Shown here piece by piece: positions 20,793 through 29,920 of a stretch of 64,000 bases of DNA. Every line of letters starts with the position of its first letter. The first letter of the stretch is position 1. Source of the stretch: Arcuatula senhousia. Lineage: Eukaryota > Mollusca > Bivalvia > Mytilida > Mytilidae. A program made the translations under genes and the position numbers. Below the pieces are notes generated by a model, which worked only from the letters and a program-made list of their open reading frames with translations, was not told the origin of the DNA and searched no databases. Where the stretch lies: NCBI GenBank assembly GCA_963971305.1, contig OZ020313.1, positions 23,261,260-23,325,259 on the forward strand, given 5' to 3'.

Positions 20793-23504
20793 ATGGAAGA
20801 CGAGAGGGTCCAGGAAGGAATGACCGACGCAGTGAGTCAACCACCAGAAACAATTGAACAAGCAGGGAACCAGAGTGAGAAAGTAGAAACACAACATATG
20901 GAAACACGAAGTGAAAGAACGCTTACATCTAAGAAATTTAAAGAATATGAAGCCGAGGTCGCAAAACAAGTGAATAAACTAACCGTCATCACTTCACGTA
21001 TCCAAGAAGTCATCGTTGAATTCAAGAAATCAGAACATCATCCAATAGAGACTCTCAGAATAATCAAGGACAATTTATCGAAACATCTTAAATCATTTCA
21101 AGAACAATCCAAACAACTTTTTCAGTATCTAGAAAGAACAAAATCTGCTGAAAGTATGATTGAGTTATCTGCACAAAAAATATCCACCAATTCAGTAATT
21201 GAAGAAGCTCAAGGAGTTTTGCACGAATTGGAAGAACTATTGAATGAACAAAAATCAGTTAAGCACAAATCCGAAACAGAGCATAAACAAATAAAGCAGG
21301 AGGTTCAAAGTACAGAGACGAATTTCAAACAAGCAAAGTCAAAACATTCAAAGTCTAGCTATAGCAGATCTACAACAAGCTCAATAGTAAAACAGAAAAT
21401 GAAAGCAGAGGCAGCCAGATTAAAGTTAGAATTTGCCGAAATGGAAGCAAGATTGAAACTGGATAAGTTAAAAGTAGAGGAGGAAGAGAACATTAGTGCA
21501 CTAAGATTGGCAAATCAAAAGAAAGAGTTGGATATGAATCTAGAACTCTTGACAGCAGAAAGAGAAGCTAAGGAAGCTGAATTAGAGTACAACATCATGG
21601 CTGAGGAGATGTCAGAAGGAGGCAGTGTAAAGTCGAGTGTTAGCTCAAATGTTGTTTTCGAGAGAACAAAAGAATATGTTGAGAACCATCAGTCAACCGT
21701 TTACCAAAAGCCAGAGCAACGGGAACAACGTAATGTAATACGGAAAACTACAATAGAGAATGAACATAACCAACAAAATACTTACGAAGTCAATCAGGTT
21801 GAAAGGGAACCTCCTTATAGTAATCATGTCACATCTAACCCTGAGTCTACGTCTGTTGCAAATGAAATGGCCAAGCTCTTCCTAAAGAAGGACATTTTAA
21901 TGTCGAGATTAACACCATTCTCAGATAGAGTTGAACATTACATGATTTGGAAAACAAAGTTTGAAAACATTATGAAAGACCTAGAAGTGACTCCCCAAGA
22001 GGAACTGGATCTATTGGTGAGATGGTTAGGACCAGAATCGAGCAAGCATGCCCTAAACATCCAAGCAGCAACAGTGTACAATCCTGTAATCGGATTAGAA
22101 AGAGTTTGGTCACGGCTGGACGAACGGTATGGTTCACCAGAACTTCTTGAAGCTACTATCAAGGAGAAAATTATGAAATTCCCGAGAATTACAAATGGAG
22201 ACTACAAGAAACTATACGAACTGTCAGATATATTGGCCGAAGTATTGGCAATAAAAGAGAATCCAAAGTACAGCATAGTATTTTCCTACTACGACTCGTC
22301 AACCGGCATAAACCCAATAGTTAGTAAATTACCGACTCATATTCAGGGAAAATGGACAGAAAGAGCGTCGAAGTACAAACATGACCATGGATGTATCTAC
22401 CCACCTATGAAAGAATTCGCAAAATTCATCAATGAGATGAGTAGTCGGATGAACGATCCGAGTTTTAGTTATGACTATAATGGCAACACTCAAAGAAACC
22501 AGTCATTCATGAGACCAAGAGTCCAAAATTTTGTCACTGCTCGCAAAACGGAAGTAGGACCACCTAGTATTATTTGTCCATTACATGTACATGTTCAGCC
22601 AGCTCATTCCCTTAACGAATGCAGAACATTTCGAAAGCTATCAATAGATGAAAGAAAATCCATCATAAGCCAGAACGGTATATGTTTCAAATGTTGCGGT
22701 GGGCAACATTTAGCAAGAGACTGTAAGGCAGACATAAAGTGTGAGTTATGTAAGAAGCAACATCCAAAGGCACTACACATAGAAAGAAATGTAAACCCAT
22801 ATCAGCGGCCAAATCATGAGACAAAACCACAGAGCTTACCATCTCATGGCGGGGAACGAAATCCAGGAACACCAAAATCTGGAACTCCAAACAAAACTCA
22901 GGTCACAACATCATGTACACAAATTTGCGGTGAAGGTTTTAGTGGAAAATCCTGTGCAAAGACAATATTGGTTAATGTCTTCCCAAACAACCACCCCGAA
23001 GAAAGCATCAGAATATATGCAATGGTTGATGACCAAAGCAATAGAACACTAGTTAAGTCGCAGTTCTTTGAAATTTTCAATATCAAAGGTCAAGAAGTAG
23101 AGTACTCACTATCTTCATGCGCTGGCAATCAAGTAGTAACAGAAAGAAAGGCGAATGGCTTCACTATACAGTCTTTAGATGAGAGTGCAAAATTTCAACT
23201 GCCAACCATGATAGAATGCAACCAAATTCCGAACATAAGAGAGGAAATACCCACACCATTGGTAGCTCAGCATTACGAGCATCTAAGTAAATTGCAACAT
23301 TTGATTCCCCCACTCGATGATAGGGCAGAAATTCTTATGCTTATAGGCAGAGATTTGGGAGAGGCGCACCAAATATTTGATCAGGTCATCGGACCAAGAG
23401 GTACACCATTTGCACAAAAATTAGCACTGGGCTGGGTGGTGATTGGAGAGACTTGCCTAGGAAAAGTCCACAAACCAGATAAAGTTAATTGTTTCAAGAC
23501 ATAA
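20793..23504 (+). CDS. gag: BEL/Pao element 1 gag and protease
   Basis: About 903 codons from the first ATG after the LTR. The same frame is open upstream to an ATG at 20694, but that ATG lies in the LTR and exists only through a substitution not shared with the 3' LTR, so I reject it. The N-terminal third is a long charged, coiled-coil-like region. A DUF1759-type gag domain follows (contains WLGPESSKHAL and ERVWSRLDERYG), then a CCHC zinc knuckle CFKCCGGQHLARDC and a second CELCKKQH pair, then a DUF1758-type aspartic protease region with VDDQSN. The frame ends at a single TAA; the reading frame of pol resumes in the same frame immediately after it. Confidence 0.9.
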   Translation: MEDERVQEGMTDAVSQPPETIEQAGNQSEKVETQHMETRSERTLTSKKFKEYEAEVAKQVNKLTVITSRIQEVIVEFKKSEHHPIETLRIIKDNLSKHLKSFQEQSKQLFQYLERTKSAESMIELSAQKISTNSVIEEAQGVLHELEELLNEQKSVKHKSETEHKQIKQEVQSTETNFKQAKSKHSKSSYSRSTTSSIVKQKMKAEAARLKLEFAEMEARLKLDKLKVEEEENISALRLANQKKELDMNLELLTAEREAKEAELEYNIMAEEMSEGGSVKSSVSSNVVFERTKEYVENHQSTVYQKPEQREQRNVIRKTTIENEHNQQNTYEVNQVEREPPYSNHVTSNPESTSVANEMAKLFLKKDILMSRLTPFSDRVEHYMIWKTKFENIMKDLEVTPQEELDLLVRWLGPESSKHALNIQAATVYNPVIGLERVWSRLDERYGSPELLEATIKEKIMKFPRITNGDYKKLYELSDILAEVLAIKENPKYSIVFSYYDSSTGINPIVSKLPTHIQGKWTERASKYKHDHGCIYPPMKEFAKFINEMSSRMNDPSFSYDYNGNTQRNQSFMRPRVQNFVTARKTEVGPPSIICPLHVHVQPAHSLNECRTFRKLSIDERKSIISQNGICFKCCGGQHLARDCKADIKCELCKKQHPKALHIERNVNPYQRPNHETKPQSLPSHGGERNPGTPKSGTPNKTQVTTSCTQICGEGFSGKSCAKTILVNVFPNNHPEESIRIYAMVDDQSNRTLVKSQFFEIFNIKGQEVEYSLSSCAGNQVVTERKANGFTIQSLDESAKFQLPTMIECNQIPNIREEIPTPLVAQHYEHLSKLQHLIPPLDDRAEILMLIGRDLGEAHQIFDQVIGPRGTPFAQKLALGWVVIGETCLGKVHKPDKVNCFKT
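23502..23504 (+). other. In-frame stop between protease and pol
   Basis: TAA is the only stop separating the gag-protease frame from the pol frame; both are in frame with each other. The second BEL/Pao element in this window is open across the equivalent position. The stop could be a private mutation or small deletion, or a programmed readthrough site. Confidence 0.8.
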
Positions 23505-23552
23505 CTTCAGTGGGACAACAGAAGCTCTATATTCAAGCCGTGTACAAACAAC

Positions 23553-26500
23553 ATGACCATCAAGGATAAGGTAGTCGAAAACGACATTTTTAGACCTGAT
23601 AAAGTGTTTGAAATAACATCAGATGACAACAAGATAGGCCTTTCAATAGAAGACAGAGAATTTCTTGAAATCATGGATGCCGAATTCTACAAAGATTCGG
23701 ATGGAAGGTTTGGAGCCCCACTGCCATTTAAAACACCAAGAAACAAGATGCCGAACAATAGGCACCAAGCCTTGAAAAGAGCGAAGTCGTTGGAAATTAG
23801 TTTGAGAAAAGACCCACAGAAGAAACAACACTTCTTTGAATTTATGGAAAAACTCATCACTAATGGTCATGCCGAAATTGCACCTCAACTTAACACAGAG
23901 GATGAATGCTGGTACCTGCCAATCTTCGGAGTGTACCATCCTAAAAAGAAAGATCAAATCAGGGTTGTGTTTGATTCGTCGGCAAAACACAATGAGGTAT
24001 CTTTAAACAGCGTTCTACTATCTGGACCTGATTTGGTTAACAGCCTGGTTGGTGTTCTTTTGCGATTCCGGAAGGAGTCAGTCGCAATCACTGCCGACAT
24101 ACAACAGATGTTCTACTGTTTCAAAGTAAGACCGGATCACCGCAATTTCTTGCGCTTTTTATGGTACAAAGACAATGACTTTAATCAGGATTTAATTGAA
24201 TATAGAATGTGTGTCCATGTTTTCGGCAACAGCCCTTCTCCTGCCGTTGCAACATATGGTTTAAGGAAAGCCGCCGAGAATAGTGCACCAACTTATGGTT
24301 TAGACGTCCTAGAATTCATTAAGACAGATTTCTATGTAGACGATGGACTCGCGTCACTTCCGACAAGTGAACAGGCAATAAGTTTGATGCAACGCACACA
24401 GAAAGCACTGAAGGCAGAAGGCAATCTGCGTTTACACAAAATTGCGTCAAACAGAGAGGATGTGCGAAATGCATTTGACGTCGAGGATCTTGCTAGGGAT
24501 CTCAAAGAACTTGATTCTTCAGAATCTAAAGACAACATACCGCTTCAAAGAAGTCTAGGACTGGCTTGGAACCTCCAAAATGACACCTTTACTTTTCAAG
24601 TTGACACAGACATGAAGCCGTTTACGAGAAGAGGTGTTTTGTCAACAATAAACAGCTTATTCGATCCGATAGGGTTTGTTGCACCCGTCACGATAGAAGG
24701 GAAACTGTTTCTTAGAGACATTATTAAATGTACGAAAGATTGGGACGAGCCGCTCCCGGACAAACATCAAGAAACATGGCAACAGTGGAGGCGTTCATTG
24801 GAAAAATTGGAAAACATACAAATTCCGAGGACATACCTACCAACATCATTTTCGCATGCACCTAATCGGCAACTCCACGTATTTTCTGACGCATCTGAAA
24901 AAGCAATAGGTGCCGTTGCATACTTAACTTCGTCGACAGATAATACACAAGAAATAGGATTTGTTATGGGCAAAGCCAAAGTAGCACCTACACATGGTAC
25001 AACCATCCCTAGATTGGAGCTATGTGCGGCCGTGATGGCAACTGAGATGGCAGAAACGATCTGCGATGAATTAGGCATGGAGATAAGAAATGTCCATTTC
25101 TATACAGATAGCAAAGTAGTACTTGGGTACATTCACAATACCACCAGGCGTTTCTATGTCTATGTAACCAACAGAGTTCAAAGAATAAGAAAGTTAAGTA
25201 CACCGAAACAATGGGATTATGTGTCAACAGATAAGAATCCGGCAGACGTGGCAACAAGAGGAGTTACAGCCGAAGCTATCATGAACAGCATTTGGATCAA
25301 AGGACCATCTCAGCTACATGCACCAGAAACGACTAATACATTTCCATTAGTAAACCAGGAAAAAGATAAAGAATTGAGACCTGAAGTTGTTGTGGCAAAA
25401 ACAAACATCGAAATACCCAGTTTTAGTACACGATTTGAGAACATTTCTGAATGGAAATCTCTCGTAAGAGCAGTAACAACATTGAAACGTTTCGTAAAGT
25501 GCTGGATAGCAAAGCGTGAATCGAAAATCAAACAGGAATACACGAAAATAACAGCGAAGGAATACCAGGAATCTGAAATCGTAATTATTCAGAACGTACA
25601 AAAGGAAGTATTTTCATCTGAGATTGAAAGCTTGGAGACTCGTAAACAAGTCCCAAAAGCTAGCAAAATAGCGTCATTGAATCCATTTATTGACAATCAA
25701 GGATTACTTAGAGTTGGAGGAAGGATTAGAAGGTCAGATTTAACAATGAATGAGAAACACCCTATAATAATTCCGGGAACTCACCACATTGCAAAACTTC
25801 TTGTCCACCACATTCATGAGAATGTAAAACACCAAGGAAGGCATTTTACTGAGGGAGGTATACGATCCGCAGGATACTGGATCACTGGAGGAAAGAGGCT
25901 AATTGGATCCATGTTGCATCACTGTATCACATGTAAAAGATTGAGGGGCAAAACCGAATACCAACAGATGTCAGATCTGCCAATCGACCGTGTAACACCG
26001 TCGCCACCGTTTAGTTTCGTAGGTGTTGATACCTTTGGTCCTTGGACTATAAGTACAAAACGCACTAGAGGAGGGGTTGCTAACTCCAAGCGTTGGGCAA
26101 TTATGTTTTCTTGTCTCACTTCTAGAGGAATTCATATCGAGCTAGTAGAGGAAATGTCTGCCTCGTCGTTTATCAACGCTTTGAGGAGATTTGTGGCATT
26201 AAGAGGTCCAGTGACCGAATTTCGGTCAGATAGAGGAACTAACTTTGTTGGTGCGGCAGACGAAATGAAATTCAACGTTGTCAATGTAGAAGACAATCCC
26301 ATAAACCAGTTTTTACTAAAAAATAGCACTACTTGGAAATTCAATTCACCACATTCGTCACATATGGCAGGTAGTTGGGAACGAATGATAGGAATTGCAC
26401 GCAGAATTCTAAACGCAATGTTAATGAATGAAAATAGACTGACTCATGAGATTTTAAGTACTCTAATGGCAGAAGTTTGTGCCATTGTCAATGGAAGACC

Positions 26501-26921
26501 AATCGTGGCAGTATCCACCGATCCTGAAGCCCCATCTATTTTGTCACCTTCAACTCTGATAACTCAGAAATCGAGCATCGATAGCGTGGAGTATTTGGAA
26601 AATGTTGACATACGTAATATGTATAAATCCCAATGGAAATATGTTCAAATCCTAGCAGACCGTTTTTGGAATCAATGGAAAAAACAATATCTTCAAACAT
26701 TACAAACTAGATCTAAGTGGACCAATGAGAGAAACAACTTGAAGGTTGGAGATATAGTGTTAATGAAGGACAAGGACTTGCCACGACATCAATGGGCAAT
26801 CGCAAAAGTTGAGGACGTTTTCCCAAGTGAGGACAATCATATCAGAAAAGTATCCGTCCGTATCCAATCCCGTACTTACACCCGTCCTATCACTGAGTTG
26901 GTCTACCTGTTATCATCATAG
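23553..26921 (+). CDS. pol: BEL/Pao element 1 pol (RT, RNase H, integrase)
   Basis: About 1122 codons counted from the first ATG after the stop; in life it would probably be made as a fusion to gag-protease. The order is: reverse transcriptase with VFDSSAK near residue 140 and the catalytic YVDDG at 261-265; RNase H with FSDAS near 443, LELC and YTDSK; integrase zinc-binding H-x3-H...C-x2-C region near 750-795; and the integrase core with aspartates at about 826 (VDTFG) and 893 (SDRG) and glutamate at about 943 (SWERM). A DUF5641-type C-terminal domain closes it. No internal stop or frameshift was seen, so this element may be competent apart from the stop upstream. Confidence 0.93.
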   Translation: MTIKDKVVENDIFRPDKVFEITSDDNKIGLSIEDREFLEIMDAEFYKDSDGRFGAPLPFKTPRNKMPNNRHQALKRAKSLEISLRKDPQKKQHFFEFMEKLITNGHAEIAPQLNTEDECWYLPIFGVYHPKKKDQIRVVFDSSAKHNEVSLNSVLLSGPDLVNSLVGVLLRFRKESVAITADIQQMFYCFKVRPDHRNFLRFLWYKDNDFNQDLIEYRMCVHVFGNSPSPAVATYGLRKAAENSAPTYGLDVLEFIKTDFYVDDGLASLPTSEQAISLMQRTQKALKAEGNLRLHKIASNREDVRNAFDVEDLARDLKELDSSESKDNIPLQRSLGLAWNLQNDTFTFQVDTDMKPFTRRGVLSTINSLFDPIGFVAPVTIEGKLFLRDIIKCTKDWDEPLPDKHQETWQQWRRSLEKLENIQIPRTYLPTSFSHAPNRQLHVFSDASEKAIGAVAYLTSSTDNTQEIGFVMGKAKVAPTHGTTIPRLELCAAVMATEMAETICDELGMEIRNVHFYTDSKVVLGYIHNTTRRFYVYVTNRVQRIRKLSTPKQWDYVSTDKNPADVATRGVTAEAIMNSIWIKGPSQLHAPETTNTFPLVNQEKDKELRPEVVVAKTNIEIPSFSTRFENISEWKSLVRAVTTLKRFVKCWIAKRESKIKQEYTKITAKEYQESEIVIIQNVQKEVFSSEIESLETRKQVPKASKIASLNPFIDNQGLLRVGGRIRRSDLTMNEKHPIIIPGTHHIAKLLVHHIHENVKHQGRHFTEGGIRSAGYWITGGKRLIGSMLHHCITCKRLRGKTEYQQMSDLPIDRVTPSPPFSFVGVDTFGPWTISTKRTRGGVANSKRWAIMFSCLTSRGIHIELVEEMSASSFINALRRFVALRGPVTEFRSDRGTNFVGAADEMKFNVVNVEDNPINQFLLKNSTTWKFNSPHSSHMAGSWERMIGIARRILNAMLMNENRLTHEILSTLMAEVCAIVNGRPIVAVSTDPEAPSILSPSTLITQKSSIDSVEYLENVDIRNMYKSQWKYVQILADRFWNQWKKQYLQTLQTRSKWTNERNNLKVGDIVLMKDKDLPRHQWAIAKVEDVFPSEDNHIRKVSVRIQSRTYTRPITELVYLLSS

Positions 26922-27162
26922 ACATTTCCAAGGATGTGTAAAAGAGACTGAAGTAGTTAAAGAGACTGTTTTGTTAGTTATACATGTAGTAGATTTAGAT
27001 TTGTATGTAGTTTTAGTAACAGTTTTTTTTCTCTCTTTCTTTTTTCCCCCTTAAATGATACATTTTTGAAATTTTTTGTTTGTTTGTTTGTTTTTTAAAA
27101 CCTTTCTTTAGGTCTAATGGTTAGAAGTTTTTAGCTATAAGAACTTAATTTTTAGTGATTTT

Positions 27163-27182
27163 TTGCAAAATCAGACGGGGAA
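27163..27182 (+). promoter_or_regulatory. Polypurine tract region before 3' LTR, element 1
   Basis: The purine run ending GACGGGGAA sits directly before the 3' LTR, where plus-strand synthesis would be primed. No clear tRNA-complementary primer site could be identified after the 5' LTR. Confidence 0.5.
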
Positions 27183-28031
27183 TGTGCTGGAACACAGTAT
27201 TTAAAGTACTTTTATCTTTTTATATAAAGTGAAAGTAGAACTCTTCTTTTTGAAAAGCAGAAAAAGTCAAACAAAGAAAACGAAACCATAAGGCTGTGTT
27301 TACAACAATCAACTTTTAATCAATAGAAAGCCCCTTTGATTCCCCAAAGAGTAAGTCTTTGATTCTCAGTATTATATATTATTATTGTATATTTTTGCAA
27401 CAAAGCAAGATCTTAATATTCTTGATTTAATGTAGAATTACCAATGTAACTGATGTTATGCATTGTTCTATTTTTAACCCATTGTAAACATGAAACTATG
27501 TGCAATTATACAGCAATAACACATTATAAAACATTAAGGATGTATGTAAACCTTTTCAATAATTAATTATAAAAGGGCCCCTTGACTATATTGTGTATGG
27601 TAATGCTATAAATGAATTTACTAAGAGGGGTCACGCCGATTTATTTTCAAAAGTATGGAAAGCCATAGTGGTCATATTTTTTCTTTTTATTTTGCTATTT
27701 TTAGTTTAGTAATTTAAATATTAAAGTCAATAATTAGTAAAAAATTGTTTCTTATAATTTGTTTTAAAGTTGATTTCTGTTAATAGTTAGTTAAAGTTAT
27801 TTTTATATAAATTCTATGGAGGTCTTTTTTGGTCATAAAATTTGTTCATTGATATTTTGTATATTGTTGTTTAAATATGTTTTTACTCGTCAGTATTCAA
27901 GTTCGATCAGTATTGTAATTTTTCTAGTCAGTAAGAATACTCATTTTTGTATTTTCAGTTTTTTACCCTCTTTGAGGAAGATGTTGAAATAAAGTTATCC
28001 AAAGCAACTGATTCTTTATCCAGACATAACA
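27183..28031 (+). repeat. 3' LTR of BEL/Pao element 1
   Basis: 849 bp, essentially identical to the 5' LTR, with AATAAA at 27988-27993. It is followed by the GCGAC target duplication at 28032. Confidence 0.95.
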
Positions 28032-28036
28032 GCGAC

Positions 28037-28436
28037 CACTGGTTACATTTAATGATGTTTTCCATTGTTAGGTTTTATGAACTGCCGTTTGAATTGTAGG
28101 TTGTGTTTGCGTTTACTCATTCCACATCTTACTATCTTCTATTTTCAGATTATATTAAGCTTTTTTGTGAAGTTTTCTAAACGTTATCTCAGAAACGTTC
28201 CATCTTTTGTCTTTTCTCTTTTACATTAAGATTGATCCTCAAAGTTCGGTAATTTTTTTATTACCTTTATTTCCTTCAAATGCTGTTTATGAGGGGTTAC
28301 TCTTTTAAAAATAAATAATAACAATAACCCGTTTATTTTCTTATTCCCGATCTGTTGATACTTGTATGAATATTGATTGTTTATTACAATAGTTATAGTA
28401 ATCCATTGAACAAAATGATGTTGATGTTTTTATTAG
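28037..28436. other. Spacer/intron before terminal exon copy 2
   Basis: Contains fragments resembling a dispersed repeat seen near 61960-62000 (both have AAG-TCGATCCTC or a close variant followed by AAGTTCGGTAAT). The 80 bp before the exon are T-rich as expected for an acceptor. No further fibrinogen exons are present. Confidence 0.45.
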
Positions 28437-28738
28437 GTGATGGCTTTGCGAGCCACAGTGGTAATTCATTCGAGACCAACGATAAAAGTAGCGATTGTGC
28501 TACTAACAGCCACGGCGCATGGTGGTACAAGGACTGGTCAGAAGACTATACCAGATATTATAATAGTTATTATGATCATCGTGAAGATTATTCAAAGTAT
28601 GGCGTTTGTCATTTTTCCAATTTGAATGGTAAATACGGAAGCAGTGCTGGGAAGCCAGGAATGAATTGGTACTCGTGGAAAAGCGCGTATACTCCAATGA
28701 AACGATCTGCCATGATGACAAAAAGGAAGCTTGCTTAG
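28437..28738 (+). CDS. Fibrinogen terminal exon, copy 2
   Basis: Acceptor GTTTTTATTAG, phase 1, open to TAG. It aligns along its length with copy 1: GNSFET, SSDCATNSHGAWWY, CHFSNLNGKYG, GMNWYSWKSAYTPM, MMTKR. The insert between WWY and CH is 26 residues and is rich in Tyr (7), Asp and Glu. No upstream fibrinogen exons lie between copy 1 and this copy, so either it is an alternative terminal exon spliced from the exon ending at 14814, or a relic of exon duplication kept open. The intact frame, splice site and variant poly(A) signal favour use. Confidence 0.85.
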
Positions 28739-28787
28739 AAAACTTTTGAACTTATGTTTGGTTTTTCAACAATTCTTTACGTTTGAA

Positions 28788-28793
28788 ATTAAA
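28788..28793 (+). promoter_or_regulatory. Variant polyadenylation signal ATTAAA after copy 2
   Basis: ATTAAA 50 bp past the stop of the second terminal exon; the second most common form of the signal in animals. Confidence 0.45.
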
Positions 28794-29704
28794 CTTTTGA
28801 AAGCATAAAAACTGTTTGTGTGTCGTCGTTTATATAAAAAAAACATTCTTGTTTGTCCTAACCAAAACTTTTATTTGTATTTAGTTCACCTGATCCAGCA
28901 TCTCATGTGAACTTTTGTGCATTACTTAGCGTTCATCGTCCATCCGTTATCATTTTGAAACGTTAAATCCTCTTATACCACAAGTTCTATTGCAATTAAA
29001 CTTGGTACAGCGTTTATTGGAATGGTTGGAACAAAACTTACGTTTGGATTCTTGAATTGTAAATAAGAGGTAAATTTATGTTTATTGCAGTTGACTAAAA
29101 AACAGTCCCAGCTTTCATAATTCCGAAGCGCAGTAAAGGGTTCAGCATCTCAAGATCTTCATAAATGTGCCTGCTCTGAAAAGTTTACGAAAATCTCACT
29201 TCTCATATAGGAGTTGTTGTCATTAATCTTTATTTTCTCTCCAAAAAAATTGCCATTTTGAAGCTCAAAATCTTGAAAACTCAACAAGATATTTGAGTTA
29301 GAATTGCACATTGTAATGATTGTTAAGAACAGTAACAGCTTATCTACCAGACAACCCTGCAAAATCCTACATTAATTAACCAATCCAATATTTTCTTATC
29401 AATTAAAAAGATGGTTCAACTAAAAGAATTTCATGGCAAATATTTTTTCCTGGAAATTCAAGATGGTTGACCTACAGGGCTCATATCAGTATTACTGGGT
29501 TTCTTTACAAATCAGCCTGACAAATTTACAAAACCTCAAGTATAACAAAGTTTATTCTGTCCCATTTATCTTAAATTTACAAAACCTCAAGTATAACAAA
29601 GTTTATTCTGTCCCATTTATCTTCTAAGATTCAAAAAGTTGAGCAAAGAATCTTCAAAGGACCTCGGCCTTACAAAAAGATAGAAATTTTGAAAATCGTT
29701 ATAA
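28794..29704. other. Spacer with a 51-bp tandem duplication
   Basis: Positions 29522-29572 and 29573-29623 are an exact head-to-tail duplication of a 51-bp unit starting AAATTTACAAAACCTCAAGT. Near 28885-29030 the sequence looks like an old dispersed mollusc repeat. Otherwise nothing is recognised. Confidence 0.55.
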
Positions 29705-29920
29705 AATCAAAATCAAATCAAATATATTTATTTCCAAATTAAAGGGCCCATTTAGAGCATAACACAAAGAAACAGTAAAAACAGCACATTACAGAGTAAT
29801 TTAGACATGTAATTGATGAGAATAAAAAACGACTGAGGAAAGGGTCATTATCAAAGGGAAATAACACTAGGCTTAATAGTACATGCATATTTCACAATAT
29901 TCAGTATACATACAAACAAA

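Larger units (their letters stand above)
19930..28031 (+). mobile_element. Complete BEL/Pao LTR retrotransposon 1
   Basis: Two 849-bp LTRs (19930-20778 and 27183-28031), both TG...CA, flanked by the 5-bp duplication GCGAC (19925-19929 and 28032-28036). The interior carries gag-protease and then reverse transcriptase, RNase H and integrase, in the order of BEL/Pao elements. Only 261 bp separate the end of pol from the 3' LTR, so there is no envelope gene. By eye the LTRs differ at two positions, which means a very recent insertion. It lies between fibrinogen terminal exon copies 1 and 2. Confidence 0.95.

Noticed and set aside
19930..28031. Endogenous retrovirus with envelope
   Set aside because: Only 261 bp lie between pol and the 3' LTR; there is no envelope frame.
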